Of a stretch of 64,000 bases of DNA, positions 32,746-44,950 are shown in pieces (the stretch's first letter is position 1; each line of letters opens with the position of its first letter). Origin of the DNA: Malurus cyaneus samueli (lineage: Eukaryota; Chordata; Aves; Passeriformes; Maluridae). Location of the stretch: positions 29,211 through 93,210 of the forward strand of contig VKON01002586.1 in assembly GCA_009741485.1 (NCBI GenBank). The letters are read 5' to 3'. Below the pieces are notes generated by a model, which was not told the DNA's origin, did no database searches, and worked only from the letters and a program-made list of their open reading frames with translations. The translations under genes and the position numbers were made by a program.

Positions 32746-34584
32746 CTCATGCTGGGCACTACGTGGGTCAGTGCCTACCGTATCGGAGGATCTTGTCAGG
32801 TAACGCCTTCTCCCCTCAGGTGACCTTCCTTTTTCACGTCCACCCTTCCAGTTCTAAGGCCTTTGCGGCCCTTAGAGCCCTTTCTGCTCTTGCTGTCTCA
32901 GATTCTTTCTTATCTGTATTTTCTGTGCACGGAATTGAGTGCCATGGGCAGGAGGAGACCTTGGCCAGGGGATCCGGGTGCCACAGAACAGGCAGTGTGG
33001 GACCAGTGAATGTCCTTTATAAACAGTACAGGATATTCAGCATTTCCAAACACTGCTCACCCCTCACTGCAGCAGCAGAGACTTTCCTTTGCTCCTTCCC
33101 CTCGGTGTCCTGGCCCAAGAACAGCTCCCACTCCTGTAGAGAATGGAATGAGCCTCATTTCTCAGCACCAGGGGAGAATTAAACCATGTCTAAAGCAGTG
33201 TCTGTGTGAGGGGGACACGGGGAAGCTCCCAGGTTCTCTCTCGGGATGATGTTTGGCCTCATCCCTGTAACAAAAGTCTGTGAGATGGAAATGATGGAGA
33301 TTTGGGCAGAGCTCTGAGCTCTGTCACTGCCCCAACCCCAAACAGGAGCCACAGGCACTGCCCAGAGCACAGGGTGACAGGCTGAGGAGGCAGGATTGGA
33401 TCCTTCCCACTGGAGACCTGCATCGTGGAAAATGCACTGCAAGGCCAGGAATTGTGTAATTAACTGTGAACTAATAGCAAACTCTTTTTTTATCTCTGTG
33501 CACCGTTTGCACAAAAATAGCTGCTGCTCTCCTTCAGGCAGCCGGTCTGAGGCGCAGATTAACAGATCCAATGTTTCACATTTCCAAAATTCTGTGGCTT
33601 TAGCCCCACAATTGATGAACTGCAGATGTGCATCTGCAGCCCAGAGGAGCTGAACACGAGCTGCAAGGCTGAGCCCTGGCAGGATCAGTGGCAAACTAAC
33701 GAGGTCAGTGCCATCCTCCACGTTTCCATGGCGATGGCTCTGATAATGCACAACATGGCAACGCCATCCTTCTCCAGCTCCTCCAGCTCAGCTCCGGCTT
33801 TGTCTGAGCTCCTCGGAACGGGGCTGAGATAAAAGAGAGCTCACAGCAAAGGGAGAACCACAGCACTGCGTGAGCACTGTGCCACTGCCCTCGGGAAGGT
33901 GAGCTTTCACAAAGATTCCCTTTCCAGAACCTGCTGTGTTGGAAAGGTTCAACATTCGCTGGGGCTGCTCTCGGCCCCTCAATCCTGACACGTGTTGTGG
34001 TTTTGCTTTCTCCTGTTGATCAGGATGTATTTTCTCCTGTACAAAGATTTCCCATCTCAGTTCTGAGGACTGTCCCTGCTGGGAGCAAAATGGCCACTGG
34101 GTGACAAAGTGGTTTTTGGTATTGGGAAAACCCAAAATATCCAAATATTCCAGGAGAGGATGATGCTGTGACCAGCCCAAGGCAGCCTCTGCTCACACCC
34201 AGATCCAGCACGGGGACACAGGGATGGCTCTGCTCCCTCAGGGGAAAGGACACTTTCTAAGGAGGGGTGAGAGTTTGTCACAAAAAATCCTACTTATATC
34301 TGAAAATAGAAGCTTTCCAAACCTCAGCTCTTCGGAACGAAAGCCAACTCCAGTGGGTGTATCAAGATTTAGGAGTTTAAACTGCTCGTGGAGCTACGCT
34401 TCTGGCTTTGATTAAAAATCCAAAGTTCTGCATGGCAATAAAATGCTTTCAACAAGCACAACTATTTCCAGTTCATTGGGAGCTATGGAATTATCGTTGA
34501 ATTGCAGGAATAATGTGTTTGCTGTGTATCCAGTACAGCCATCTATGAATTTCAGCAGGAAAAGCTCAGCAGCTCTCCCTGTCG
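32746..34584. other. Unique non-coding block of the left arm
   Basis: Matches 53245-55125 in reverse. Most of it is near identical between arms. It contains two RFX-type half-sites at 33722-33735 and 33754-33762. I see no coding exon. Confidence 0.6.
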
Positions 34585-34745
34585 TCTCCTGCACTTTGGT
34601 GTTGGTCTGGCTCAAGCCCTGCACTGAAATGAGAGTGGAAATGTTTCCAGGCAAGGCTGGAGGGCTCAGAGCAGCCTGGTCCAGTGGAAATTCAGGAGAA
34701 CAGATGAGCTTTAAGGTCTCTTCCACCAAACCATTTCTGTGATCA
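34585..34745 (+). mobile_element. CR1: CR1 LINE 3'-end fragment
   Basis: CTCAAGCCCTGCACTGAAATG, GGAGGGCTCAGAGCAGCCTG, then GAGCTTTAAGGTCTCTTCC, ACCAAACCATTTCTGTGATC: a CR1 3' end on the + strand. The right-arm copy is 53104-53245 on the minus strand. Confidence 0.87.
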
Positions 34746-35654
34746 GACCACAGCCATCATTTTCCTCTGCATGGAACACCCCGTTCTACAAAAATTGGCA
34801 ATATTGCAAATTATTTACCTGGAAAGGAGAAAACCATTCTGGATATTGAGTGTCATGTAAAATTTCCTTCTGAAGGGACTCATGAAGGGAACAGCCAAAT
34901 GGCATTGGGAGCGAGGAGCAGCTCCCAGACACCCCAACACATCAGTCATGAGTGTCCTTGTTCTGCAGCCGGGATGGAGAAATGGAAAATGGATATGTCA
35001 TTGTGCTGCATTTATTACCATATTTTAAAGCTGCCTTCAGCTGTAACAAGCTCTGAGGTGTTTTCTAGAGTGATGAAGTATTTAATAAAAGTAAGACAAA
35101 GAGTCACTGGAGACCTCAGTGGCTTGTGTGCCCTTTGAAGCACATTACTGGCCCAAAAGATATGAGCTTAATCCTCTCTTCTGGTTAAACTGTGATTCAT
35201 GGTCTGGAGGAGAAAGATTTCAATGTATCTGCAAAACTCTTTAGTTTTATTCAGAATATCTGGGTAACATTTCCATCCAATTCTTGTTCCCCTGTGTAGC
35301 ACAGACGATGGATTAGAAAGGACCCCTTGTCTGACAAGGATATTCCATCTCACAAAAGGGGACAGTGATCAACTTGCAGACTTTGCAGAGTGAATCCATC
35401 CCTCTGTCTGCAGTGCCAGCCCCCAGCACGGTCACAGCTCAGCCCTCGTGCCTGTGACAGCCAAATCAGACTCAAAGAGATGAAATTTGGGATCAGCCCA
35501 AATGTTTGATTGTGTCTGTGACACCTTCATGGGTTTGCCCTCTTCAGATTGCTTCTGATTCTCTGAATCCTCTCTGCTCATCCCATGCTCAAATGGGTCC
35601 TAGGAGATCCCGTTCCAAAGCCAAGGGATGTTTGCAGGGACGGGGACAGGGCCA
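34746..35654. other. Unique non-coding block of the left arm
   Basis: Almost identical to 52140-53103 in reverse. No gene is seen. Confidence 0.6.
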
Positions 35655-36045
35655 GCACCCCGAGCCCCAGCTGGCCACGGTCACTCCATGCCCAGCAGTG
35701 ACCAAGGGACACTCATGTGGCTGTTCCCTTCCCTCTCACCCTCTCTCTCCAGCACCCCGAGCCCCAGCTGGACACACTCACCCCCAGTGTCCAGCAGTGA
35801 CCAAGGGACACTCATGTGGCTGTTCCCTTCCCTCTCCACCCTCTCTCTCCAGCACCACGAGCCCCAGCTGGCCACGGTGATTCCAGTGTCCAGCAGTGAC
35901 CAAGGGACACTCACGGGGCTGTTCCCTCCCCTCTCCACCCTCTCTCTTTAGCCCCACAAGCCCCAGCTGGCCACACTCCCAGCCCCAGCAGTGACCAAGG
36001 GACACTCTGGGCTGTTCCCTTCCCTCTCCATCCTCTCTCCAGCAC
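35655..36045. repeat. ~99-bp minisatellite (left arm)
   Basis: Four units starting at 35655, 35753, 35853 and 35952 (periods 98, 100, 99). Each has GAGCCCCAGCTGG, AGCAGTGACCAAGGGACACT, CTGTTCCCTTCCCTCTC and CTCTCTCCAG. The right copy (51940-52140) has about two units and marks the inner end of that arm. Confidence 0.93.
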
Positions 36046-36059
36046 CAGCATTCCCTCAG

Positions 36060-39000
36060 CACCATCAGATGGGTTTTCCTGGCTCACACCAAACCCAACT
36101 GCAGTGTCAGACAGAACATCCCTGCACCATGGGCTGGATGAGCAGCTCCAAAGCCCAGAATATGAAATTAAACCCGGACCCAGGCTGGGGACCGTGCTCA
36201 GTGTTGGGGCATCAAAACCTTGGCTCTCTCTGCCCTCAGGTACAGGTGACATTTCTCATCTCTGTTCCAGCTGCAAAAATATTCCTTTCCCTTCCTCTGC
36301 TGCCATCGCTCGCACTACAGCCACTAATGACCCTTTTCTCTCAATAATATAATACAACTGTATGAAGCCAACAGTGATTCAACCTAACCTGTATTTAACA
36401 GGAATTCGGGGTTTCTTGCCAGGCCTGCTGAATTTTCTCAGAGCATCCCACCTCCCTCAGCACAAGTCTCTTGCTCAGAGCAATTAACCTTTTTTTCCCT
36501 CTGTAATGCCTGAATTTATTACTTTTATAAGTGTTGTTCAATCCGCAGCCTCAGCAAATTGCAAATAAGCTCACAACCTATATCGAGTCATACACTGAAT
36601 TCATGCTCAGCAGGCCTAGCTCCCTGTGTGGCAACTTCAAATACACCTCATCTGGTCTCGTTAGACTTCTGCCAGGCGGCCTACTGTGTGTAGTAAATAT
36701 CCAACACTGACTTTGCCTTGGTTTATATTGAAGATGTATTGACTGGCTGATGAGTGACAGCCCTTGGTGCGTGAGAGCTGAGTGCTGTTAATTGATATGA
36801 GCGTTGGAAAGGATTTAAAGTTCATTTAGCTTCAAATGACACTGGAAAGCAACTTAGGGGGGATTGCGTGGAAAGGTTTTTCCTTTTGCAGTCTTGCAGT
36901 AAGTACGAGGATCCTTATACCAATTTACCTGGAGATGGAGCAGAGGGCCATGTGGCGCCTGTGTCGACCAAAAACCATAAACAGCTCACTTAGTCTACAT
37001 AAAAAGAAAAAGGAGCAATTTAAGAACGTTCCACTTCATTCTTATAACTGGGTTTGTATAGGGATAAATATGTGATAACTCGCAGGTTTAAGAGTTTTCT
37101 GTATTTGAATTTTCTTCAGTTTATCTCTTCGTTTTTGGTCACTGCTTGGTGATTTTCACCTGTCAATTGAAAAATCTTACCCTTTGAGTGCTTTTCTTCT
37201 CATTTTGTTTCCTAAGTCAACATCAGCCACAACACACTCAGCAAAACATACTTTGGAGTTCAATATGCAAACTAACAAGCATGACTATCCTCCAATTACT
37301 CAAAGGATTCGCAGGCCAGAAACAACATAAACAGGAACATCAGGGTTCAAAGAGAATACCTTAAGACTGCTGGTAGGTATTTTAATGCTGAAAACAGATT
37401 TAAGTTTTATTACTACTTGGAAGAGAATTTTTTCCTCTTTGCTCTGAATTAGACCTGAAGAAATAAATGATACATTGACATCAATGCTGGCAGTTGTCCA
37501 GCCTTCCAACACGTTGCTGTTTCCACTGAGACTCTTTGCTCAAATACATAAAGTGGAACACGCTTTGTAAAACTAGAGTATTAAAAAAAAAAAAAAAAAC
37601 CAAAACCCTCAAAACACTGAAATTAATTATTATCTCATAACCTTTATCCCGAAGTTGACTTTTACGGCAAGCAATAACTCTGGTTTGGTGAGAGCTAGCA
37701 TCACAAATTACTTGAGACCCTTGTTCCAAGTTAATTCTGGTCAAGAACATACACGGAGTGAGTGGTCTCAGGCAGAAATGAGAAACAGTCAGAGTTTCCG
37801 CTGCCTTCTCAGTCGTGCACCACCTTTCCTCCGAGTGAGCTTATTCAGCTCGATCCATAAGTTAAGGATGCTTCAGGATGGAGGAAGATCATTTATGGGC
37901 ATCATCAGAATTTGGGCATAGCCCCCTTCAATTCTACCAGCAGAGACAGCCCTTATATGGGGACCTCCTGATGGGGGGGCCAGATTTGTGTTAGGCTTTT
38001 TTGGCCAACTTGAGCAGAGCAGCTGTGCTCACCGCATTGGCTGTGTCCATGTGGTGGACAGATCCTCTGTACCTCATCAGTTGCTGGAAGTCACCAGACG
38101 TGTGGAATTCGGATGCTGTTGGTATTATTCTTATAGTATGGCAGTTCCTTGTGAGATTTGTGAAGATATAGGAACACTGAAGGCAGAGAGTGCCGGGGAG
38201 GAACCATCAGCTCAGGGTTAACAGCTTCCATCCCAGGACTGAGTACCCACTGTTTCGCCTCAGCCCAGAACTCCACAGAAACAGGGATTCCTCCTCTAGC
38301 AGACACAAATGTGTCTTCTCCGAAGGAAAAACAGAGAGAGGATGGCAGAAGGAGCCACAGGGTATCGGAAAGGGAAGCATTCTCGCCGACACCGAAACAT
38401 TGAGAGACTTGTTTGAGTGAGTTCATCCTTGCAAAATATTATCCTCGTCTTCGAGCCAAGTCGGTGGAAAGTATGGCTACTTATGCATTGGAAGTGTCTG
38501 GTTTTAGGCTAAGACCTGTCAGGGGCTTATTTTACTCTTCTTGCACCAGCGTTTCAGACCACACTCAACGCGTTGTAGTTCATGTCTCTGGCAGGATTCT
38601 CATCATGTGCTGTTTCCCGCCCCCTGTTGAGGCAGTCTTCCTCTCCGACTCCAAGGGCGGTTGACAATTCTTGCTTGCATGAGAAACACCAACGGCTGAT
38701 TAATTTTCTCCTCTTGCAGTGGAGAGTAGGTAAGTATCGCAGGTCTCCAGCAGGGACAAAGGATAATCCCTGTGTACGCCACAATTGAATAAGCAGCCCT
38801 CACTGAGTTTCACAGTCTTTCTTCCAGCACAGGAAGGGCAATCTTATCCGTAGCAGCAGTCGGGAGCCAACAGGAGTAGATGATACCATCACTATTTGAT
38901 TACAGGAGCTTTCTCTTTAAGATCAAATTCACAGGAGAAATTCAGCTGCAGCGTAAACGCACCACCGAATCTATTAAAGAACGTACTTGAGGTTGAGAAG

Positions 39001-42000
39001 TTAAGCCTCAAAGCTATGGGAAAACCTGAATTAAGTGTCTGCTGCAGCCTGAATCAGCTGCTCTGTTTGTGTCATTTCTACGCGTATGTCTTTATTACTC
39101 ACTGCAAAACTTGTTCTTCACAGGCATCAAGACGCACAGATAGTGCTCAATACGAGCAGTATTTCAGGGTTTGCGTCTCTCCTGCATGCTTCAGTGTGTG
39201 GGCCCTGCTGTGCTCATCTCACAGGCAGCCCTGCTTGAGATTCTTTTCCCAGGATTCCCCTGACTTTCTCCAGGCCGCCTTTGCGACTTGCACGATGTTA
39301 GGATCCATATCTGTGCCCCACCTTTGGCGAGGCCCAGTTTTACAGACTGAGCGAACTGAAACATGTGAAAGATAAGCTAGATAAGGGTCCAATTAATTGG
39401 GTGACTTGATCTTCTGGGTTTAACTTTATGTGCTGTCTCTCTGTCCAAAGAGCCTAATCATTGCTTCAGACTGCGACGCCTTGTCGGTTAACCGGACCCA
39501 CAACAATCTCAAGGCATAATGAAAAATCACAATTAGAGGCCAACGTGAAAATAAATTTTAGTGACTTTGCTTGTCATCACGTTAAGATCCTACCCTCGTC
39601 CAATTCCCTAGTATTGCTGCTCATTTGCTATTGGCTATGAGCATTGTTCTCCTATTGATGCTAGACCTCCCTGTTTAAATTTATCACCACCTCTCTTCAT
39701 GCAATAAATGAGATCAGCTCCTTTATTAGGACAGTTCCAGCCCCAGACTATTCAGGCTTTTGGAACTGTCTGCATTAGGGCTCCTGGGGAGAAAATTTTA
39801 TTGCATTACATAATGAAGATGATATTTAAGCACTAGGCAAACCTAATTCAAATTTTTTAGGTGTCATTGTTTTTTAACACGTTATCTTGCGCCTATTTCT
39901 GAAGCTTTAAGAAACTAAAAATGCTGAACAAAAATAAATGTATGTGGAAGCATGGAAAAGTCTTTGCTATTTGGAAGAGCTTAGCAAAAGGCGTGGGACC
40001 TTTTCGACAGCGGCAACTTTGAAGAATGTCTTTTACACCAGCTCTTCTGAAGCTCTTTCCTAAGTTTTCTTTTGAAACATAAACCTCTCTCTCTTCTCAC
40101 TCATACTGATACCCATCCCAGCAGAGCTGACCCAGGGAAACTGGCACACTAAGAAAGCTGATAAATTGTGTAGCTTCGATATCTTTCAGTTCTAGGAAAC
40201 TCTCGGTGACCTATGATTTCTATTTTTCTTTCACACTCTGCACCTCCTAACTGTTCGCCATTCCCTTCCTCCAGCAGTATTGCTCTTTCATTCTATTTCC
40301 CTAAGGACAAACAACGTTCCCTCTACTTCTACAGTTAACTCCCACCTCTCTAGACCTGCGGGTCACCAATCCAGCGGGAATTAGGGAAGCAGTAATCTGA
40401 CCCAGGATTTGTCTATATACCAGCAGAACAGTGTGCCAAGCAGTTAGAAGTGGAATCGGTTTACTTTGCACTCTTCGGCAATTCTGCAACAGTCATACAA
40501 GTGAGGCACTTTCTGGGGGACATCTGAAAGACTCTGCAGTCTTCAGTCTGACGGTGGCTGCTTTCCTTCACTGGAGGGAAAAAGCGCGTGGAGAGTACCA
40601 CCAGAGGGGATTAATACTTCACCAGTGCTCCTTCCTCACCAGACTCGATGTTGCTTCTTTGCTTTCTGACTCAGTTCTGGTGGTCCCACCTTGAGGCCTG
40701 TTATTTTTAATTTATTAAAAATTTTAAAATTAAAAACTGAAAAGAAAAAAAACGATGGCACAGAAGCATTCCAGCTATGTGGGAGATTTCAGTTACCTAA
40801 ACTCTGAGCAAGATCTTAATCTAATAATGGGATATTAGATAAACTCAATAATGGATGGTTCTACCCAGCCCAACTAAACAACACTACTAGAAGGTTTGGC
40901 TTTGGAAAGAGTGTTGTCTTATTATCACGTGCATTACAGGCCATTCTGGCCTGCCTACTGGGTTTGGGGCACTATGGACTTGGAGAGCCTGTCTGTAACT
41001 GCTGAAAGGCTGACTGTGGAAACTCTCGAGAGGATGCTATCTTTGAGGCCTGTGGGAACACCCAAACACAAGCACGCTTCTTTTCTAGGACTTTTTTATT
41101 CAGGCTTTAAATAGATAAAAACCTAAAACAGCAGAAGATAAGGAAAAAGAAGAGAGACTGCTTAACTCGCAATCTTCTGTGTATCGAATTTTTATGATTT
41201 GTATAATTAAGCGTCCTCTATCAGCTTAATTCAGTTCCATTTATTCTCACTACACATTTCCCCACGAGCGCTTCCTCTCCAACTTCTGGCACAAATCTGA
41301 TGCTCTTTGGTAAGATTCAAAGGTTATGAATTGTCTGGAACAGCCTGAGTAATGAAAGGCATTTGGGAGCCGACCATTGACCACCAGCTTCGACTTGCAG
41401 GAAGCATAAAACTAAAATTGTTAATTAGCTACTAAAACCCTTTTCTTCTAATCCTCCGGTACAGATGCGTCAGCATTAGAAGACGGCTTTGTTTTTTGAA
41501 GAGAGATTTTGGAATTAATTCTGCAGTTAATTATTGCAGGGACCTGTGTTGCCTTCGAGAACTGAATTGTGAGTTGCTACGGCTGCCCTATTGAGCCCAC
41601 TTCAGTGCAATGGCAAGGTTTATTGGGCCCTGGATTTGTTTTGCTCTGGGGAATGCTTGCTAGTACCGGCGCGCAAAACCCAGCACATAACATGTGTCAT
41701 CAGGGGCAAGAGGAATGTGCAGGACGCGAGCAAGACATGCCATTCTCCAGCATCGTTTTGCCTATCTTCCAGCCTTGCTCCCTCCCCATCTTCCTTTCCA
41801 CTGATCTCATCTGTGGAGATGGGATGTCAAGAGAAAAGTGAGGAAAGCGGCGCTTGCAGGGCAAGCTGTTTATGGCCTGTGCATTGAGCAGCATCATCCT
41901 TACCGCTATTGACTCTCATGATGGGGGCCACTTGTGTGAGAAACAAATGTACAGCTCCACTGTTCTCAGTGATCCAAAGATCCAGAGGCAGCTGGAGGTC

Positions 42001-44950
42001 GTCGAGACCGTTTGGCTCCATGTGATTTTGCATGAGAGCTGGCGGTCTTGGATTTTGTGACAACAGGTGCATGAAACTGCTGGGCAGAATGGCGCTGCAC
42101 GTTAATGAAAGTCACCCAGCACCCCAATATTTTTTATTGTGCTGCTTTCAGGAACACATTAGAATACGTGTCCTTCGTGGTGTGAATTCCTCCTTCTGCT
42201 CTGTGGAAGGAGGCTGGAGCCATCAGTCCCCCTCCCCCCAAAAACCATTCGTGTTCTCCATTCTAGTTCATATTGCAACCCAGATATGAGGAAATTACCA
42301 GCTTTTCTCTTTTCAGTCATCGGACCAGGGGATATCTTAAAAATATCACCTGTTGGAACTTGCTTCTTGAAATTAATAATATATACAAGGTAAAATAAAT
42401 AATTGTACTTGGCCTTAATGAGATCTGCAACTGATTCTCCATCCCACGGCATGCATCAGTTTTAGGCAAAACCTGGATTCTTGCTACGTTTCAACAGGTC
42501 AGACAACCTGATATGGCTGAGTTTCAAACCACTGCTCTACAGTTCCAATATTCTTACTTCTTTGTACCTAGAAAATAAGCTAATTCAATCAATAGTTAAA
42601 AAAAAAAAAACCCTGGGTTTGGCACTGCAAACAAGGGGAAAGGCCTGTGGCTATAGCCTCTAATACAGGATTAAAGAGAGAAGACAGGGGTTGATTTTTA
42701 CTCCGACTTGGCTGAATTACTTTCTGAGTAGACACCCCCTGACAGTGTCCCAGAGAAGCATGCAGGGGAAAGCAAAGTGTCTCTCCATTGCACTCTTCCT
42801 GCCATTCATTGTAGCAGTCTATCACTAATTAAGTTATTGCATGTGCTAATGCCTAATCAGGGCACAGGACCAAGTATGGAGGGGGACATGGTGCTAGGCA
42901 CTGAATAAGCACAAGAAACAGGGCAGTCCTATCCCGCTGAGTGGAAAGGTTAGAGAATCACAAAAATTATTCATTGCTTCTTGACGCACCGTCTAGACAC
43001 ACCTTCCAAGCCTTCTCAGGTTCAGCACCACTATTTTGATGCAGCAAAAGAGTCCATGACGTTCAACGGGAAAGGAGGAGATCTTCTAAAAACACAACTC
43101 CTGGCAAACAGAAGCAGACTAAACAAGCCTCTTTGAAGAAATAGCATTTGGGCAAGCACGCTGGGTTTAAAAAAGATCTGTGTTTCTTTATCCTTCCCCC
43201 AACTGCGGTGGACCTGTGGTCCAGCAGGCGCTGGAGATACAGTCATGTGAAATCAGGGACACTGCATGCTGTATAAAAAGCAACGTATTGCAAGAGCAAG
43301 AAAACATAACCTTGAGATTAGAAAGAAAAAAAACAAGAAAAAGAATCGCAAGGGCTGGTCACGGAACACCGCCTATCTTTATTAATGTGAATCATGACTT
43401 TTGTGATCCATCAGTGATAGGAGGGGCTGATGTGCCTCTCCATAATCAGGTCTAGGGCATATACAGTTAACTAGCTCAAAGGACAAGCACACATTTATGC
43501 TTTCACATAGAGTCCGCAATCGGCATTTAATTGAGCGAAATTAACACCCAGTGCTGGAATTGGGCCAGGACCACACACATTTAAATCTCCTTACTTCTAA
43601 ATAAGAAGTTGCAATATAGGCTGCAGGGCCCAGCAGAGAGGAGACAAAGCTAAAGTTAAAAGATCTCTCTGATAATTGTCCTCTCACACACAAACTACAC
43701 AGACAAGAATTACGTCCTGGGCAACATCAAGAATTGAAGCTTGAACCTGCTTGGCAACTTGTCCAACGTGGTGGAGCCCTGGAGAACCTTTCTGTGACAT
43801 AGCAGGGTGTGCTTTTGTTCTTGATTCCTAGGTTAAGTGTCCAGGGCAAAAAACAGATCAAAATCAGAACAAAAAAAACCATCTGCAACAAAGGCCTTTC
43901 TTTCACCCTGTTCTGTTTGCCAGCTCCCTATGATTCATTGGTGCTCTACAAATGGAACTCACGTCATAAATGTGACGACAGCTCCCCATTTTTTTGGATG
44001 TCAGACTATTAGGCGAAAGGAATGAGGGTGTTTGGAAGGTATCCTGTCACTTATCCTCTGCAAGGGACGAGCAGGAATTTTCTTTCTTCATTTTTATAGG
44101 AGTGGCCAAACCACGTTCCTGAATCACACAGTTCAACACGGTGAGCATGGCTGACTTGGGAGCCTTATCTTTCCCCGGAATCAATCCCACACTTGCTCAA
44201 TACAACCATCTGAGCAAATCTGGCAGGAAATTCAGCAAAAAATTAGACAGAAGGAAGACGTTAAACATTCCCGGCACAGTTAGAAAGACAAACTGGTTTT
44301 TGGTTACTCTCATTCAATTAGAGTGATATAATCAGTCACGAGTGCCAGACCTGGCTCTGTGTGATAATCTGCTGCATCTGCCCACAAATGGTATTCCACT
44401 AGACAGACCCAAGAACACCACTCCCTTTGCCTCAGGTTGTCTATGCTGGCCAGTCTGATTTCATCCATACCTGTCACTGGTTTGCCCTTGGCCACAGCCT
44501 CACTGAAGCACTGTAGGCATTATTCAGAATAATTTCCCCTCCTATTCCATCACTGTTGAAAAGTTTTAACAAACGTGCAAGAGCTCCAGGAACTTCATAC
44601 AAAGTCCCCTGATTTCAATGGGAACTCTCTGTACTTGTGGGAGTTTCTCCAAATCACGATAATTCAATACTAATTGAAGGAGATGTCTGTTCTCTTTTTT
44701 TTTTTTTTTTTTTTTTTTTGCAATGCAGCATTCATTGTGAGACAACATTTTAATTTGTTATCTTCCTAAGTTTTTTATCAGATTTTCCTGTATCTTCAGT
44801 CCAGCCTCCACACAATTTTTTGATTAAATTAACTGGAAACACCTGGAACAGACCAACATCTTTCAGCATGACTCAGAGAGCCCAATGACTTTGATAAGCT
44901 CAGTTAAGTAAGGCAGAGCTTTAAAATTTCCTATGACTCACATTTCAGTA
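36060..44950. other. Array-free, AT-richer spacer between the inverted arms
   Basis: No minisatellite or CR1 was recognised in 8.9 kb, in sharp contrast to both sides. Homeodomain-type TAAT cores are frequent: CCAATTAATTGG is a perfect palindrome at 39389-39400, and CATTACATAATGAAG lies near 39804. Homopolymers include 17 A at 37583-37599 and 25 T at 44695-44719. Open frames are all below 160 codons and without recognisable domains. Intergenic or large-intron DNA with some conserved elements is my best reading. Confidence 0.55.
44695..44719. repeat. 25-T homopolymer
   Basis: An uninterrupted run of 25 T following TGTTCTC. No retroelement body is recognised on either side. The sequence quality appears to fall shortly after it. 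Confidence 0.9.

Larger units (their letters stand above)
26500..36060 (+). repeat. Inverted duplication, left arm
   Basis: Reverse-complement partner of about 51880-62530. Matching pairs include 26515-27257 with 61990-62520, 27900-28560 with 60880-61560, 29150-29700 with 57760-58280, 30150-30606 with 57118-57520, 32900-34585 with 53245-55000, and 34745-35640 with 52140-53100. Unique parts are almost identical; 34800-35500 against 52330-53050 shows only a few single-base differences. Arrays differ greatly in length. Confidence 0.92.
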
